From Bradyrhizobium sp. CSS354 (lineage in GTDB: Bacteria; Pseudomonadota; Alphaproteobacteria; Rhizobiales; Xanthobacteraceae), in contig NZ_JAACFU010000021.1 in the NCBI RefSeq assembly GCF_029051725.1, positions 56,031 to 120,030 of the forward strand: DNA of 64,000 bases, given 5' to 3'. Below the pieces are notes generated by a model that made no database searches, was not told where the DNA came from, and was given only the letters and a program-made list of their open reading frames with translations. Positions 28,122-37,696 of this stretch are shown piece after piece; within the stretch, counting starts at the first letter, position 1, and every line of letters begins with the position of its first letter. Made by a program: the position numbers and the translations under genes.

Positions 28122-28679
28122 CACAGCGCGGTTCACGCGCCTGGTCCAGCCCGGAGATGAGTTGATGCAGCGAGTGGCTTCCAGCAACTCAAGACGGTCT
28201 CTGTGTGCGCGCTATCAGCTTTCGAGAGGCAATGCCGCCAGCTTGAATGCGACTTGCTGGACCGGGATTCCGCGGAGCGTCGCGATCGACGTACAGGTCA
28301 GGCCACGGACGCACGAAGCCGAGGCGGACCCGAGTCGTTAATTGGAACGCGGTCGAACGCAAGAAGCTAGCGCCAAACATGTCTTGAGAATGCACCACAG
28401 CTTTCGGAAGGGCGTCTTTCATGACTCATCCCGAGTTCTTGCGGACCGTCAGCTTCTCGACAGCCAATCCCTTGTACCATAGGAGCGTAAAAATCTAGCC
28501 GGCGATGCGCCGATAGATTTGTTGCGGAACTGAGCGCTGGGGACGCACTAAGCAACCGGACGCACCTGACAGGAGCCGTTGAGCTCCGCGTAGCATTGCG
28601 TCTTGCTCGTTGTGTCACGCACTCGGCTGCGCCACATGATCAACTTGTGGCGCAATCTCACACCAATGGATGTATATCA
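28122..28679. other. Leader region of nopX
   Basis: No gene is visible. The open frames here are short and lack family features. The only clear signal is the tts box at 28447-28476. Confidence 0.4.
28447..28476 (+). promoter_or_regulatory. tts box of nopX
   Basis: The site reads CCGTCAGCTTCTCGACAGCC, a full match to the conserved core CGTCAGCTTnTCGnnAGC. It points toward nopX, about 200 bases upstream of its start. Confidence 0.85.
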
Positions 28680-30446
28680 GTGAACAACCTATTGCTAAAT
28701 GCCAATCCAACCGGGGCCTTGTCCGGGCTTGCTCCGGGGCTCTCGTCGCTGCCGGAGCATTCAAGCTTCGAGGCGGTGCTGGCCAGCTACTCCTTGAAGG
28801 ACGCGATAGGCCATCATTCGGAGCCGCCAGATTCCGACAAGCAACTGATGGAGGAGCTCGTGCAGGAGGCGCTGCATATCCTGCCTCCGACTCTCACCGT
28901 TGCATTGGACGCACCTGCGCAGACCACGGAGTCATCCTCTGTTGCGAGCCCCAGTGTTGCAACGGCGCCTGTACCCAGCTCAAGGATCACGTGGAACGGC
29001 GGCACCTTGACCAACGCCGATTTGCAGATTGTGTCGGTGCTGAACCGTCACAAAGACAAATGCCCGCTCGATTGGGAGTCCCTTTCAGATTTGGCCAACG
29101 ATCCCTCCACGCCGCCGGATCTGAAGACGGCGATCGGGGCATTGCAGCAGGATCCGGAGCTCTTCTATGCAATAGGCTCGCAAGGCGACGGCCACTGCGG
29201 CGGAAAGATCAAGGCAGGTGATCTCTCGGACTTTTCACACCATCATGCACAGGTTGCCACATTCCAGGAGCAGCAGGCGCACAGCTACCAGCAAAACTAC
29301 ATTCCATCCGACGGCACCGGGGACGGCCAGCCGTCAAATATGACCGAGAGTGATGCATTGCGCGAGCTCTATCGGTATTCCGACAGTCTGCCCAAGAACC
29401 TCAGCCTCGCCGATTTTAAGCAGATTGTCGATGGCGAGGCAAAAGCCGGAAAATGCCCGCCGCAGGTTCTCGCGGCCGCTCAATACTTTCTCAGCTACCC
29501 TGATGAATGGAAACAGTTGTACGGTGGCTCGATAGATAAGGTCCACAAAGAGGACTTCCTGCAGGTTGCGTCATCATCGATGAATCTCACGCAAATCGAG
29601 CTGGATACGCTGGACACGATCAATACAAATCAAGGCGCTTTTTTCGGGATGGGCGACCTGACTCAGGACAAGCTAGCGAGCATGGCCGATGACGACAGTC
29701 TAGCCCCCGACGTGCGACAGGCTGCCTCCCAGTTGCTCCCGGATCCCCTGTTGTTCGGGTTGATGAATAATTCGATCACAGGCTACAAGGTCCACCATCA
29801 ATTCTTCGACTTCGGCGGAGGCCATACGGTCGATTCCGGCAATATCAGCAATAACGACTTCACTCACTTCTTCGACAACATGTCGACTGCGAACCGCACC
29901 GCGCATCAATTGAAGACGCACATCGCCCAAACGGCCGGCGAGCAGTCCGCTGCCGCGGACATGATGATGGGCGTCGCTGATCAGCCCGAAATCAAGTCTC
30001 CTAAGAAAAACGGCGGCGCTTTCATGCATGTCGTTGACGACGTGCTCAAGATTGTCCCGAAGGTGCTCGACTGGGCTGCAACCGGAGTTGGTTTACTCAG
30101 CTTTATTCCAGGCCTTGGCGAATTGGCCGATCTCGCGTCAATGGTGCTCGAGAGCGAGGCGCAAGCAGCAACTCTTCTTCACACTGCCATTACCGGTGGC
30201 AACATCAAGCTAGCGTTGGAAGAAGCGGGCATCAGTCTTGCGTCGCAGGCGGTGGGCTGCCTCGGCGGCCCCGAGGTCAAGCTAGCCATGCGCGAAGGCT
30301 TAATGAAGCAGGCAATTCAAGAAGCCACGACGGCTGGCATCAATCTGCCGGTTTCGATCGCACAGTCCCACGCGGAAAATTACTTGAACCAGCTGAAGGA
30401 ACGGATTGAGTCCGAGCGCATGCAAGCTGTGGGCGCCAACAGCTAG
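28680..30446 (+). CDS. nopX: NopX, T3SS translocon protein (HrpF-like)
   Basis: About 588 residues if GTG 28680 (VNNLLLNANPTGALSG) is the start; the frame is open from 28596 and no strong ribosome binding site decides. It has HrpF-type repeats: about 125-200 (LFYAIGSQGDGHCGGKIKAG then DLSDFSHHHAQ), about 225-300 (DALRELYRYSDSLPKNLS), about 300-400 (FFGMGDLTQDKLASMADD). Hydrophobic segments at about 470-520 (WAATGVGLLSFIPGLGELAD) could insert into the host membrane. NopX is a secreted protein believed to form the pore through which effectors enter plant cells. Confidence 0.85.
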   Translation: MNNLLLNANPTGALSGLAPGLSSLPEHSSFEAVLASYSLKDAIGHHSEPPDSDKQLMEELVQEALHILPPTLTVALDAPAQTTESSSVASPSVATAPVPSSRITWNGGTLTNADLQIVSVLNRHKDKCPLDWESLSDLANDPSTPPDLKTAIGALQQDPELFYAIGSQGDGHCGGKIKAGDLSDFSHHHAQVATFQEQQAHSYQQNYIPSDGTGDGQPSNMTESDALRELYRYSDSLPKNLSLADFKQIVDGEAKAGKCPPQVLAAAQYFLSYPDEWKQLYGGSIDKVHKEDFLQVASSSMNLTQIELDTLDTINTNQGAFFGMGDLTQDKLASMADDDSLAPDVRQAASQLLPDPLLFGLMNNSITGYKVHHQFFDFGGGHTVDSGNISNNDFTHFFDNMSTANRTAHQLKTHIAQTAGEQSAAADMMMGVADQPEIKSPKKNGGAFMHVVDDVLKIVPKVLDWAATGVGLLSFIPGLGELADLASMVLESEAQAATLLHTAITGGNIKLALEEAGISLASQAVGCLGGPEVKLAMREGLMKQAIQEATTAGINLPVSIAQSHAENYLNQLKERIESERMQAVGANS

Positions 30447-31276
30447 TTGGAACGACGCGCCGCCTCAGACCGTGCTGTAAGCTATGCGCACTTGTGGGCC
30501 CTCCGATTGGCCGGCCGCCACCTACCGATCATCAGTAGGACCAGCAAGCTTTGCCTGCACGTTCGAATCCGCCGCCCGCACGCAGACACTTTGTCGTGTC
30601 GAACTTCGGCCCACGATGTGGGCAGAAGGGTCCGATACACGATCAGCCTCAGTTTCATTTCGCGGTTGCGAAAGTTGCATAGGCCGGCATCTGGCTCCAA
30701 TCGGACAGGCCGAAGTTATCGACGCTTTATCTCCCACGAGAAAGCCGGATCGACATCGACGAGAATGGCAGGCTTACAAATGGGAGCCGGGGGCACATTA
30801 GGTCGCTAGTGCAGAGCTGGGAGGCGCCGAGCGCCGCCGCGCGAGGCGTAGGCGTCCGCCCGCGCCGCGAAGTGGGATTGACCGCGTCGCCCTAAGGCGT
30901 AGCAGGGCTGAGGGATCGCTGTTCGTGGCCGGCTCGTCTGAGCACTGAATACTTTAGGGTCGTATCTGATGGGATCGAGGCATCACCGCCGCCCGAGGAG
31001 AAGCAATCGCCAAAGAAGTGACGTGTCGCAGGCGAGCTATTCCAGCGCCTCGGTCTCAGCGCGTTGGCTTCTTCGGTCCCGGTGCTGCGAGTCCGCTCGT
31101 TGAAGCTCTACCTTATGAAGAAACAGAGCGCGGGATCGATCGCTACCCGGAAAGCATGGCTTTCCTTCACAAGTCATCTGGCCCCGAGTGTCCGCCAGGG
31201 CACTGCTCAGATACGATTGTTGATACGGAGCACCCAAGGAGACGAATTCCCATCGACTTATTGCATCCTCCAAGTC
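30447..31276. other. Gene-free stretch before the nopC operon
   Basis: About 830 bases without a supportable gene; open frames on both strands are antisense images of each other without family features. The tts box at 31277 follows. Confidence 0.4.
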
Positions 31277-31306
31277 TCGTCAGGTTATCGAAAGCTACTG
31301 CTGGCA
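31277..31306 (+). promoter_or_regulatory. tts box of the nopC-nopA-rhcV operon
   Basis: The site reads CTCGTCAGGTTATCGAAAGC, matching the tts consensus at all but one core position. It lies about 60 bases upstream of nopC and faces the nopC-nopA-y4yQ-rhcV-y4yS cluster. Confidence 0.87.
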
Positions 31307-31365
31307 CAATGACGATGTGGAGATTGCCTTCATCGGCATGATCGAAATTAAGATAGGAGAACGCG

Positions 31366-31671
31366 ATGCGCATTCCGTCAAGCGCCGCTGTGCACGTTGA
31401 TACCAATCTCCGTGCGGCCCGCGGCGACAAAAGCAACTCGCGCATGCCCGGCACGCATGAGAATGATGGTGCGCCACGTGCACATGATGATGGTCGATCG
31501 TCTGGTACAACCAGCCCTGCAAATGGCGCGTCCAGTCCGGACGATAACTCGCAAGATGCGCGTTTGCAGCAAGCGTTCACAGCTGCTCTCGGATCCGTCG
31601 GTCTCCAACTTGTAAATAGTGCGTCAGCGAACTTCGACGAAGCCATCGCGGAGACAGAGCAGGATTCCTGA
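31366..31671 (+). CDS. nopC: NopC, secreted nodulation outer protein
   Basis: 101 residues; AGGAGA six bases before ATG 31366. The first 65 residues are polar and His/Asp/Ser-rich; the C-terminus is a helix (LQQAFTAALGSVGLQLVNSA). Small size, position directly upstream of nopA and the tts box identify NopC, a secreted T3SS protein of rhizobia. Confidence 0.82.
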   Translation: MRIPSSAAVHVDTNLRAARGDKSNSRMPGTHENDGAPRAHDDGRSSGTTSPANGASSPDDNSQDARLQQAFTAALGSVGLQLVNSASANFDEAIAETEQDS

Positions 31672-31740
31672 TGTTGGACTTACGGCGTCAGGATATAGGA
31701 GCCGCTAAAGTGGCAATATTCGAAAACTAGGAGAAATAGT

Positions 31741-31974
31741 ATGACTGGCAAGACAAGTGCGACTAACACCTCGACCGCAGGCGGCGCGGCTGGTGCGGCT
31801 CTCGCTGGAGGAGCTGACGCGATCACTCAGGTCGGGGCACAGGCAGCGTTCGACAAGCAACTCGCCGCTCTGACTGCCGTTAGCACCCAGGCGGCCGAGA
31901 GGGATGTTCAGCTTCGCACGCTTACAACGTCGCTTTCGACGATCAAGAAGGTGGCTGATGAGCGGGTGCAGTAA
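31741..31974 (+). CDS. nopA: NopA, T3SS pilin/needle subunit
   Basis: 77 residues with a strong ribosome binding site (CTAGGAGAA) before ATG 31741. The N-terminal half is small-residue rich (GGAAGAALAGGADA) and the C-terminal half is helical (LRTLTTSLSTIKKVADERV), typical of NopA, the main subunit of the rhizobial T3 pilus. A perfect stem-loop follows 64 bases downstream, suited to uncoupling its level from the next genes. Confidence 0.87.
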   Translation: MTGKTSATNTSTAGGAAGAALAGGADAITQVGAQAAFDKQLAALTAVSTQAAERDVQLRTLTTSLSTIKKVADERVQ

Positions 31975-32038
31975 CGGACAAGTTGGACGACATCGTCGCC
32001 CCACTTTTCGGGTGTGAATTGTCATCGAACTCGAAATC

Positions 32039-32063
32039 AGCCGTACGGCATTGCCGTACGGCT
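32039..32063 (+). terminator. Perfect 11-bp stem-loop between nopA and y4yQ
   Basis: AGCCGTACGGC (32039-32049), loop ATT, GCCGTACGGCT (32053-32063). The stem is perfect and GC-rich. No run of T follows, so it is more likely a partial terminator or an RNA-stabilising 3' end for the abundant nopA message than a full terminator. The start codon of y4yQ lies 25 bases beyond. Confidence 0.6.
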
Positions 32064-32088
32064 GCTCTCGCTGTTAAGGAGACCGATT

Positions 32089-32985
32089 GTGCATGAACCG
32101 GACTGCCTGCATTTCGAAGTGCTATCGGGTCTTTATTCCGGGCTGACTGGCAAGGCAGGGCCTGGATCGAGCCTTATTGGCAGTGGCTTCGATGCCGATT
32201 TCGTCTTCATCGAACAAGGTCTCGAACGGCAACACCTTCGCATCACCCCACATTGCGATTCGATTCAGATCGAGGCCCTAGCCAGTCAAATCCGCGTCGA
32301 AGGTCACGAGACAATTTCCTCAAACGAGCGCGTTGTTGTTGCCCTCCCAGCCGTTATTCATGCGGGCACAATGTCCATTCGCTGGTCGATCGAGGGCTCC
32401 AAACAAGCTGGCTTTCTCGACGGCTGGCGTGTATCGATTGCCGCACTTGCGATTGTCCTCATAAGCTCTGTGGCGATCGGCACAGCCTCAACTCTTTTCG
32501 TCCACGCCGACACCGCTGCGGTCCTCAGCACCGATTCGCCCCCGGCCGTAGAGGTTGCGCCCAAACCGGCGCTCAGCGCTCCTGATGCTCTAACGACCGA
32601 TGCAGCTGCCAAACGGCTGCAAGAGGAGGTTGATAGAGCGGGTCTTCTCAACATCAAAGTCGGTTCTGGGCCGGATGTTGTCACCGTTCACGGCACCATT
32701 ACGCCCGCCTCTGTTGCAAAATGGCAGGACGTCCAGCAACGGTTCGATCACCATAGTAGTGGTGGCGCTTATACGCTCCTCAACACAGTAGCGGTCAAGG
32801 AAGAGAAGATGCCCTCCTCAATTGCCGTTCAGGCTGTATGGCGCGGAACGGATCCTTATCTCGTCATTGGCGACCAAAAGTACTTCTTGGGCGCGCTGTT
32901 GAATAATGGATGGACCGTCGTTCGGATCGAGGAGGGACGCGTGCTGCTGAGCCGGAATGGCCGGCTTGCTGCCCTCCCCTACTAG
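32089..32985 (+). CDS. y4yQ: Y4yQ, T3SS inner-membrane ring protein (SctD)
   Basis: 298 residues from GTG 32089, preceded by AAGGAG at eight bases; the longer frame from 32014 covers the stem-loop and is unlikely. An N-terminal FHA-like cytoplasmic domain (about 1-105) is followed by one membrane segment (WRVSIAALAIVLISSVAIG) and a periplasmic domain with a BON-like ring motif (LLNIKVGSGPDVVTVHG) and a tail ending in VLLSRNGRLAALPY. This is the SctD/YscD architecture. It would pair with RhcJ. Confidence 0.83.
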   Translation: MHEPDCLHFEVLSGLYSGLTGKAGPGSSLIGSGFDADFVFIEQGLERQHLRITPHCDSIQIEALASQIRVEGHETISSNERVVVALPAVIHAGTMSIRWSIEGSKQAGFLDGWRVSIAALAIVLISSVAIGTASTLFVHADTAAVLSTDSPPAVEVAPKPALSAPDALTTDAAAKRLQEEVDRAGLLNIKVGSGPDVVTVHGTITPASVAKWQDVQQRFDHHSSGGAYTLLNTVAVKEEKMPSSIAVQAVWRGTDPYLVIGDQKYFLGALLNNGWTVVRIEEGRVLLSRNGRLAALPY

Positions 32986-33018
32986 AGTTTCACCCTCGCA
33001 GGTCAGAAGGAATTTATC

Positions 33019-33558
33019 ATGACTAGGCTGCCCCGGCATTCTGTAGAGCCTCGCACCTCCTTTCAGAGGATCGACCTCGGCGATCATACACCTACCGTTC
33101 AGCCGACCATCTCTCAAGCCGATGGCATCGCGATCGAGGCGGCGCAAGTAGATGATGGCAAGAGGCACGCGCCACCTTTTCGGGATAGGCCGTCGCAGGA
33201 ACTGCCGGTTGGGGCCACAATCGAGGCTGCGGTGGAGATCGACTCTGTCGATCCAGTCTCGCGCGTCACTTTCGACAAGACGCGCAGCCAAGTAGGTGAG
33301 ACCGCGCCATGTTCAGAACTGGCTCGGTTGAATGGCCCCAATCTCGCAGGCAACCTGCTCTCGTTCGTCACGCCGCACTTACGTCATTGGGACGTTCTGC
33401 GTGCAGACAAACATGGCCGTCTTCTCGAAACTCTGGCTGTTGCGCTGTCGGCGGCGCCAGAGGATTCGGTGTCACGTGAAGGGATCGGTGTGCTGCAGCA
33501 CGAGCTGCGGCGGCTAGTTCTGCTCCGGCAGAATCAGAACGGCTTAATCAAAGGCTAG
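33019..33558 (+). CDS. Small T3SS-operon protein of unknown function
   Basis: 179 residues, soluble. The first 80 residues are polar and look disordered; about 95-179 is helical with ending LQHELRRLVLLRQNQNGLIKG. ATG 33019 has AGAAGGAA at a fair distance. It lies between y4yQ and rhcV in the same direction, so it probably acts in the T3SS. A partner role with the next TPR protein, as in needle-chaperone pairs (SctE/SctG), is a guess. Confidence 0.7.
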   Translation: MTRLPRHSVEPRTSFQRIDLGDHTPTVQPTISQADGIAIEAAQVDDGKRHAPPFRDRPSQELPVGATIEAAVEIDSVDPVSRVTFDKTRSQVGETAPCSELARLNGPNLAGNLLSFVTPHLRHWDVLRADKHGRLLETLAVALSAAPEDSVSREGIGVLQHELRRLVLLRQNQNGLIKG

Positions 33559-33560
33559 CA

Positions 33561-33989
33561 ATGGCCGACGTTGACCGAGGGCAACACCTCACGCGCATTC
33601 CACTGCCAAACGTGTCCAAAGACCGTGAGGTGCCGCTGATCTCTGAACAGGCGCTTGAGTTGCTCTGCGCGCTTTCCTATGTCCACCTTGCTTGCGGGAA
33701 CAGCGCAGAAAGCTTGGCTCTGCTGCGATTCGTAGCTCACGAACGCTCTCAGAACGTCGACCTGCTGCGCATTCTGGCCTACGCTCTGGTCGCAGAGGGC
33801 AGCGGCCATGAAGCACTGGCGGTATTGGATAGGCTGGACACTTTTGACGGCCAGCCGTTTTCGCGCCTGCCTCTGATGCTCTTGCGCAGTCACGCCCTGC
33901 GCAAGAGTGGCAACATTGCTGAGGCCCGAGCCACCTTTGCGCGCTATGTTTCGTTGCGGGGCAGCGCAGCCCGGTTCGAACAACAATAG
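33561..33989 (+). CDS. TPR-type small protein, possible SctG-like pilin chaperone
   Basis: 142 residues, two bases after its upstream neighbour. Helical repeats typical of TPR are visible: LSYVHLACGNSAESLALLRF, LRILAYALVAEGSGHEALAV, MLLRSHALRKSGNIAEARAT. In other T3SS a TPR protein of this size (YscG/HrpG type) guards needle subunits before export. Function here is inferred from fold and place between nopA and rhcV. Confidence 0.7.
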   Translation: MADVDRGQHLTRIPLPNVSKDREVPLISEQALELLCALSYVHLACGNSAESLALLRFVAHERSQNVDLLRILAYALVAEGSGHEALAVLDRLDTFDGQPFSRLPLMLLRSHALRKSGNIAEARATFARYVSLRGSAARFEQQ

Positions 33990-33998
33990 GGGCTGCTC

Positions 33999-36131
33999 AT
34001 GGCCAACGTCCTACGCAACCTTATTGCGCGCGCGCCGGCCCATCCGGACTTGATGGTCGCGTTGATTCTGCTTCTAGCGATCGCCCTGATGATCATACCG
34101 ATCCCGATCGTAGCGATCGACACGCTGATCGGCTTCAACCTTGGCTTGGCCATATTGCTGCTGATGGTCGCCCTGCATCTCAACACGCCAGTCGACTTTT
34201 CGTCCTTGCCGGGCGTGATCCTTATCTCTACCGTCTTTCGTCTGGCGCTTACGGTCGCAACGACGCGGCTGATTCTCGCTGAGGGTGATGCCGGTAGCAT
34301 CATTCACACTTTCGGCGACTTCGTCATATCGGGCAACATCGCCGTCGGAATTGTCATATTCCTAATCGTGACGATGGTGCAGTTCATGGTTCTCGCCAAG
34401 GGCGCCGAACGGGTCGCAGAGGTGTCGGCGCGCTTCACACTTGATGCGCTTCCCGGCAAGCAGATGGCGATCGACGCGGAGCTGCGCAACGGCCACATCG
34501 ATCAGCACGAAGCCCGCAGCCGGCGCGCCGTGCTTGAGCAAGAAAGCCAGCTTCACGGCGCCATGGACGGCGCTATGAAATTCGTCAAAGGCGACGCCAT
34601 CGCCGGGCTGATAGTCATCTGCATCAATATGCTAGGTGGGATCAGCATCGGCCTGCTTTCCAGGGGAATGTCGCTCGATGAGGCGCTGCATCAATATACG
34701 CTGCTGACCATAGGTGATGCGCTAATCTCGCAAATTCCGGCGCTGCTGCTGTCGATCACAGCCGCAACTATCGTCACCCGCGTCAACGGGCCCACCAGGC
34801 TCAAACTCGGTGCCGATATCGTCAACCAACTTACAGCGAGCACACAAGCACTACGGCTGGCAGCCTGCGTGTTGCTTGTGATGGGACTCGTGCCCGGTTT
34901 CCCCCTGCCTCCATTTGTTATCCTGGCCGCATTCTTTGCCGGCGCGAGCTATTTCAAGGTTGGTACGCAAAGTGGGAAGATAGCCGCCAAAACGGACGCC
35001 GGTGTCACCGGTTCGAGCCCGGGCCCAACACAAGCCGAGAAGCAAACCGTCCCTACGGAGGCACTTCCGATCGCCCTATTCCTCGCACCCAATCTGACAC
35101 ATGCAATCGGCAAAGGGGAGCTCGAGCAATGCATCGGACGCGTTTCGGCGCTGGTCTCAGCCGATCTTGGCATCACAATTCCACGCATCCCCGCCCAACT
35201 CGATCAGCGCTTAGCTGAGTCGCAATTTAGGGTGGATGTCGAGGGAGTCCCCGTTGAAGCGGATTTCGTTGATCCGGCGCAGCTCATGCTTAACGATGAC
35301 GTGGCGAACATTGAATTGAGCGGTATCCCGTTTCGGCAGGAGACGGACACAAACCGGATCTGGATCGAACAAGAGCATGCGCCGGCTCTCAAAGCCGCCG
35401 GAATAGGGTATCATAGTCCGAGCGAACTCGTCGGCTTACGCGTCCATTCGACATTGACACGGTACGCACAGCGCTTGCTGGGCATTCAGGAAACGCGTCA
35501 ATTGCTCAACCGGATGGAGCAGGAGTACGCCGATCTGGTGAAGGAGGTGCTACGCACGACGCCGGTTCCCCGGATCGCCGACGTCCTGCGCCGCTTACTG
35601 GACGAGGGCATCCCCATTCGCAACACCCGCCTGGTGCTGGAGACGCTGGCCGAATGGAGCGAACGCGAGAAAAGTGTCGTGCTGCTCACCGAATATGTTC
35701 GCTCCGGTCTGAGTCGGCAGATCTGCCATCGCTATGCCAATGCCCAGCGTGTCGTGGCCGCCTTTATCATCGAGCGGGAAACTGAGGAGATCGTGCGTGG
35801 TGGGCTGCGTGATACCGCTGTCGGCCCCTACCTCGTCTTAGAGGATTCGCAAACAGAGAAGCTGCTTTCCCAATTCCGTCGGATCCATGCAAGCATCGCA
35901 TCGGGTCAAAGCCGGCCGGTCATTCTGGGTTCAATGGATATCCGGCGTTTCGTCCGCGGTTTTCTCACCCGCAACAGTATTGATCTACCTGTTCTGTCCT
36001 ACCAGGATCTCGCCTCCGATTTCACGATCCAGCCGGTTGGATCCGTCACACTCACGGAAACCAAGGAGACGGTTCCGTCAGCGGAGCGTCGCGGCCCGGT
36101 CGCCGCGGCCGGTCGATGGAGCAGCAGTTGA
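33999..36131 (+). CDS. rhcV: RhcV, T3SS major export-gate protein (SctV)
   Basis: 710 residues of normal family length. Seven to eight membrane segments lie in about 1-330 (LMVALILLLAIALMIIPIPI, FNLGLAILLLMVALHLNTPV), with the FHIPEP marks FRLALTVATTRLIL, PGKQMAIDAELRNG and SRGMSLDEALHQYT. The cytosolic domain (about 365-690) forms the nonameric docking ring. ATG 33999 lies nine bases after the previous stop. Confidence 0.95.
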   Translation: MANVLRNLIARAPAHPDLMVALILLLAIALMIIPIPIVAIDTLIGFNLGLAILLLMVALHLNTPVDFSSLPGVILISTVFRLALTVATTRLILAEGDAGSIIHTFGDFVISGNIAVGIVIFLIVTMVQFMVLAKGAERVAEVSARFTLDALPGKQMAIDAELRNGHIDQHEARSRRAVLEQESQLHGAMDGAMKFVKGDAIAGLIVICINMLGGISIGLLSRGMSLDEALHQYTLLTIGDALISQIPALLLSITAATIVTRVNGPTRLKLGADIVNQLTASTQALRLAACVLLVMGLVPGFPLPPFVILAAFFAGASYFKVGTQSGKIAAKTDAGVTGSSPGPTQAEKQTVPTEALPIALFLAPNLTHAIGKGELEQCIGRVSALVSADLGITIPRIPAQLDQRLAESQFRVDVEGVPVEADFVDPAQLMLNDDVANIELSGIPFRQETDTNRIWIEQEHAPALKAAGIGYHSPSELVGLRVHSTLTRYAQRLLGIQETRQLLNRMEQEYADLVKEVLRTTPVPRIADVLRRLLDEGIPIRNTRLVLETLAEWSEREKSVVLLTEYVRSGLSRQICHRYANAQRVVAAFIIERETEEIVRGGLRDTAVGPYLVLEDSQTEKLLSQFRRIHASIASGQSRPVILGSMDIRRFVRGFLTRNSIDLPVLSYQDLASDFTIQPVGSVTLTETKETVPSAERRGPVAAAGRWSSS

Positions 36132-36138
36132 TCGTGGG

Positions 36139-36732
36139 ATGGACCTGATGAGACAACCACAAGCAGGGCAGCAGCTGCGCTCCATTGGCGCGGGCTCGTG
36201 CTCTAGGCTCCTCGCAGTGCTCGCTGTTCTGCTGGTCGGCGGTTGCACTAGCTTGAATAAATCAGCTATTGGAGTCGCCGAGGCGCCAGGACCAGAGTTA
36301 TCAGCTACCAAGGATGTCGATCCTGCCGTGCGTGCGCGCGTTGTGCACGCATTTCACCAGGATGCTGGTGAGGACACTCTGCGCGCTGCTTTGAGCCAAC
36401 GGCCTGGCAACGTTGATGTTGCGATCCCTCTTGCGCGGGCCTTACTGGCGCGAAAGCACGCGGATGAGGCGCTTCAGATACTGGACAGCGTTTTGATTGC
36501 CACACCCGGTGATCTGCGTGCACTGAACGCGAAAGCCGTGGTCCTCGACACCGAGGGACGCCACTCTGAGGCCCAAGCGCTGTATCAACGTGCACTTGCA
36601 ATGGAGCCAGACAACGAGATGTTGCGCAACAATCTGAACCTTTCGCTCGCACTCAACGGCAAAGCCGGCAGCGGAAACGCCAGTTTGCTTGCGCCGTCCG
36701 ACGAGGCTCATCCCCAGATAGACTGGAAATAA
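36139..36732 (+). CDS. y4yS: Y4yS, TPR lipoprotein of the T3SS operon
   Basis: 197 residues from ATG 36139 (ATG 36148 also possible), seven bases after rhcV; the longer frame from 35887 lies inside rhcV. A signal peptide with lipobox VGGC (about residue 37) is followed by TPR repeats (VAIPLARALLARKHADEALQ, NAKAVVLDTEGRHSEAQALY). It resembles the Tad-pilus lipoprotein TadD and the T3SS Y4yS protein. It may act as a pilotin or scaffold at the outer membrane; that is inference. Confidence 0.8.
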   Translation: MDLMRQPQAGQQLRSIGAGSCSRLLAVLAVLLVGGCTSLNKSAIGVAEAPGPELSATKDVDPAVRARVVHAFHQDAGEDTLRAALSQRPGNVDVAIPLARALLARKHADEALQILDSVLIATPGDLRALNAKAVVLDTEGRHSEAQALYQRALAMEPDNEMLRNNLNLSLALNGKAGSGNASLLAPSDEAHPQIDWK

Positions 36733-36971
36733 CCAGCGCCTCAGACATGCGCGGGCATCGCTAACCGCCGTGAGCAGGACGTCGGCTGCATCGTCTCCAT
36801 CCTATTTGCCGAGCACGCGCTGCAGTGCCCTTAGTACGGATCGTCTGTTTTTCAGATGCGGAGGCATTTGAGATTGCAGGATTTGGGGTCGAGAACCCCA
36901 AACTTGCAATGTCCTTTTATGGATTCATTTTCGGGGCGGAGCATAATTCTGTGCCGCGTCGGACGGGACGA

Positions 36972-37262
36972 TGCGGCCGAAGAAGCGCAAGACGACGTGA
37001 TCGAACGATCTGTTCCGGGCTCGGCTCAACCAGATCATCAATCCGAAGCACGAGCTGGTTCTGCTTGCAAGATCGATTCCGGCGAAGAGTTCTTCCAGCA
37101 CGCGTTCCCGCGCGAGCGCTCGGATCTGCGGCTCCGCGACAATCGGGAGTTGCTGCTGGCCGAGAGCCTGCGGGCGGCGCACGAGGCCGGCACGTTGCGC
37201 AGCCAAGACCTCAAGCGGGTCACGGTCGACACCACGGTGCAGCCGAAGGCCATTAGCTTTCG
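36972..37262 (+). pseudogene. IS5-family transposase remnant
   Basis: Several frames together spell pieces of an IS5-group transposase: MRPKKRKTT, then LFRARLNQIINPKHELVLLA, GEEFFQHAFPRERSDLR, NRELLLAESLRAAHEAGTLR and QDLKRVTVDTTVQPKAI. The central part of the N-terminal domain is deleted, frames change at least twice, and the catalytic C-terminal half is gone, replaced by an IS630 piece. Confidence 0.7.
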
Positions 37263-37290
37263 GACTGCGTACGCGGCCGATACTCGAGAG

Positions 37291-37653
37291 GATCATTGCG
37301 CCTGCCAGCAGCTCAAGCGTCCAGCGGGCACGGCCCTCGGGCAGGCTGGCACAGGCGGCCGCCACCAGCAGGGCTTCCTCCTTGCCCGTGAGTTTGCGTT
37401 CCGCCCCGGGACGCGGCTCTTCGCTCTGCGCCCGCTCCAGATTGCCCTCCACGAAGCGGCGCTTGGTGCGGTACACGGTCGAGCCGCTCACGCCGACGCC
37501 CCTTGCGATCTCCCCGTCGCTGGTCCCGGCAGCGGCGGCGAGTAAAATCTGCGCTCGCTTGAGCTTGCGGGACGCATGCTTGCCGCCGCTGAGCAGCGCC
37601 CTCAGCTCGCTGCGCTCGATTTGGCTGAGTTCGACCCGATAGCGTACATTCAT
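37291..37653 (-). pseudogene. IS630-type transposase N-terminal remnant
   Basis: 121 residues from ATG 37653 (MNVRYRVELSQIERSELRAL). The helix-turn-helix of IS630/Tc1 transposases is clear (GTSDGEIARGVGVSGSTVYR, then TKRRFVEGNLERAQSEEPRP). The DDE domain is missing because the element is cut at about 37290 by the IS5 remnant. The frame then runs on into unrelated sequence. Confidence 0.7.
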
Positions 37654-37696
37654 GGCGCGCCTCCTCGTTCGAGGCACGAACAAACAACTGAATCGG

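Noticed and set aside
36925..37290. Extension of the IS630 frame across the IS5 remnant as one protein
   Set aside because: The distal part is antisense to IS5 transposase pieces and does not resemble an IS630 catalytic domain.
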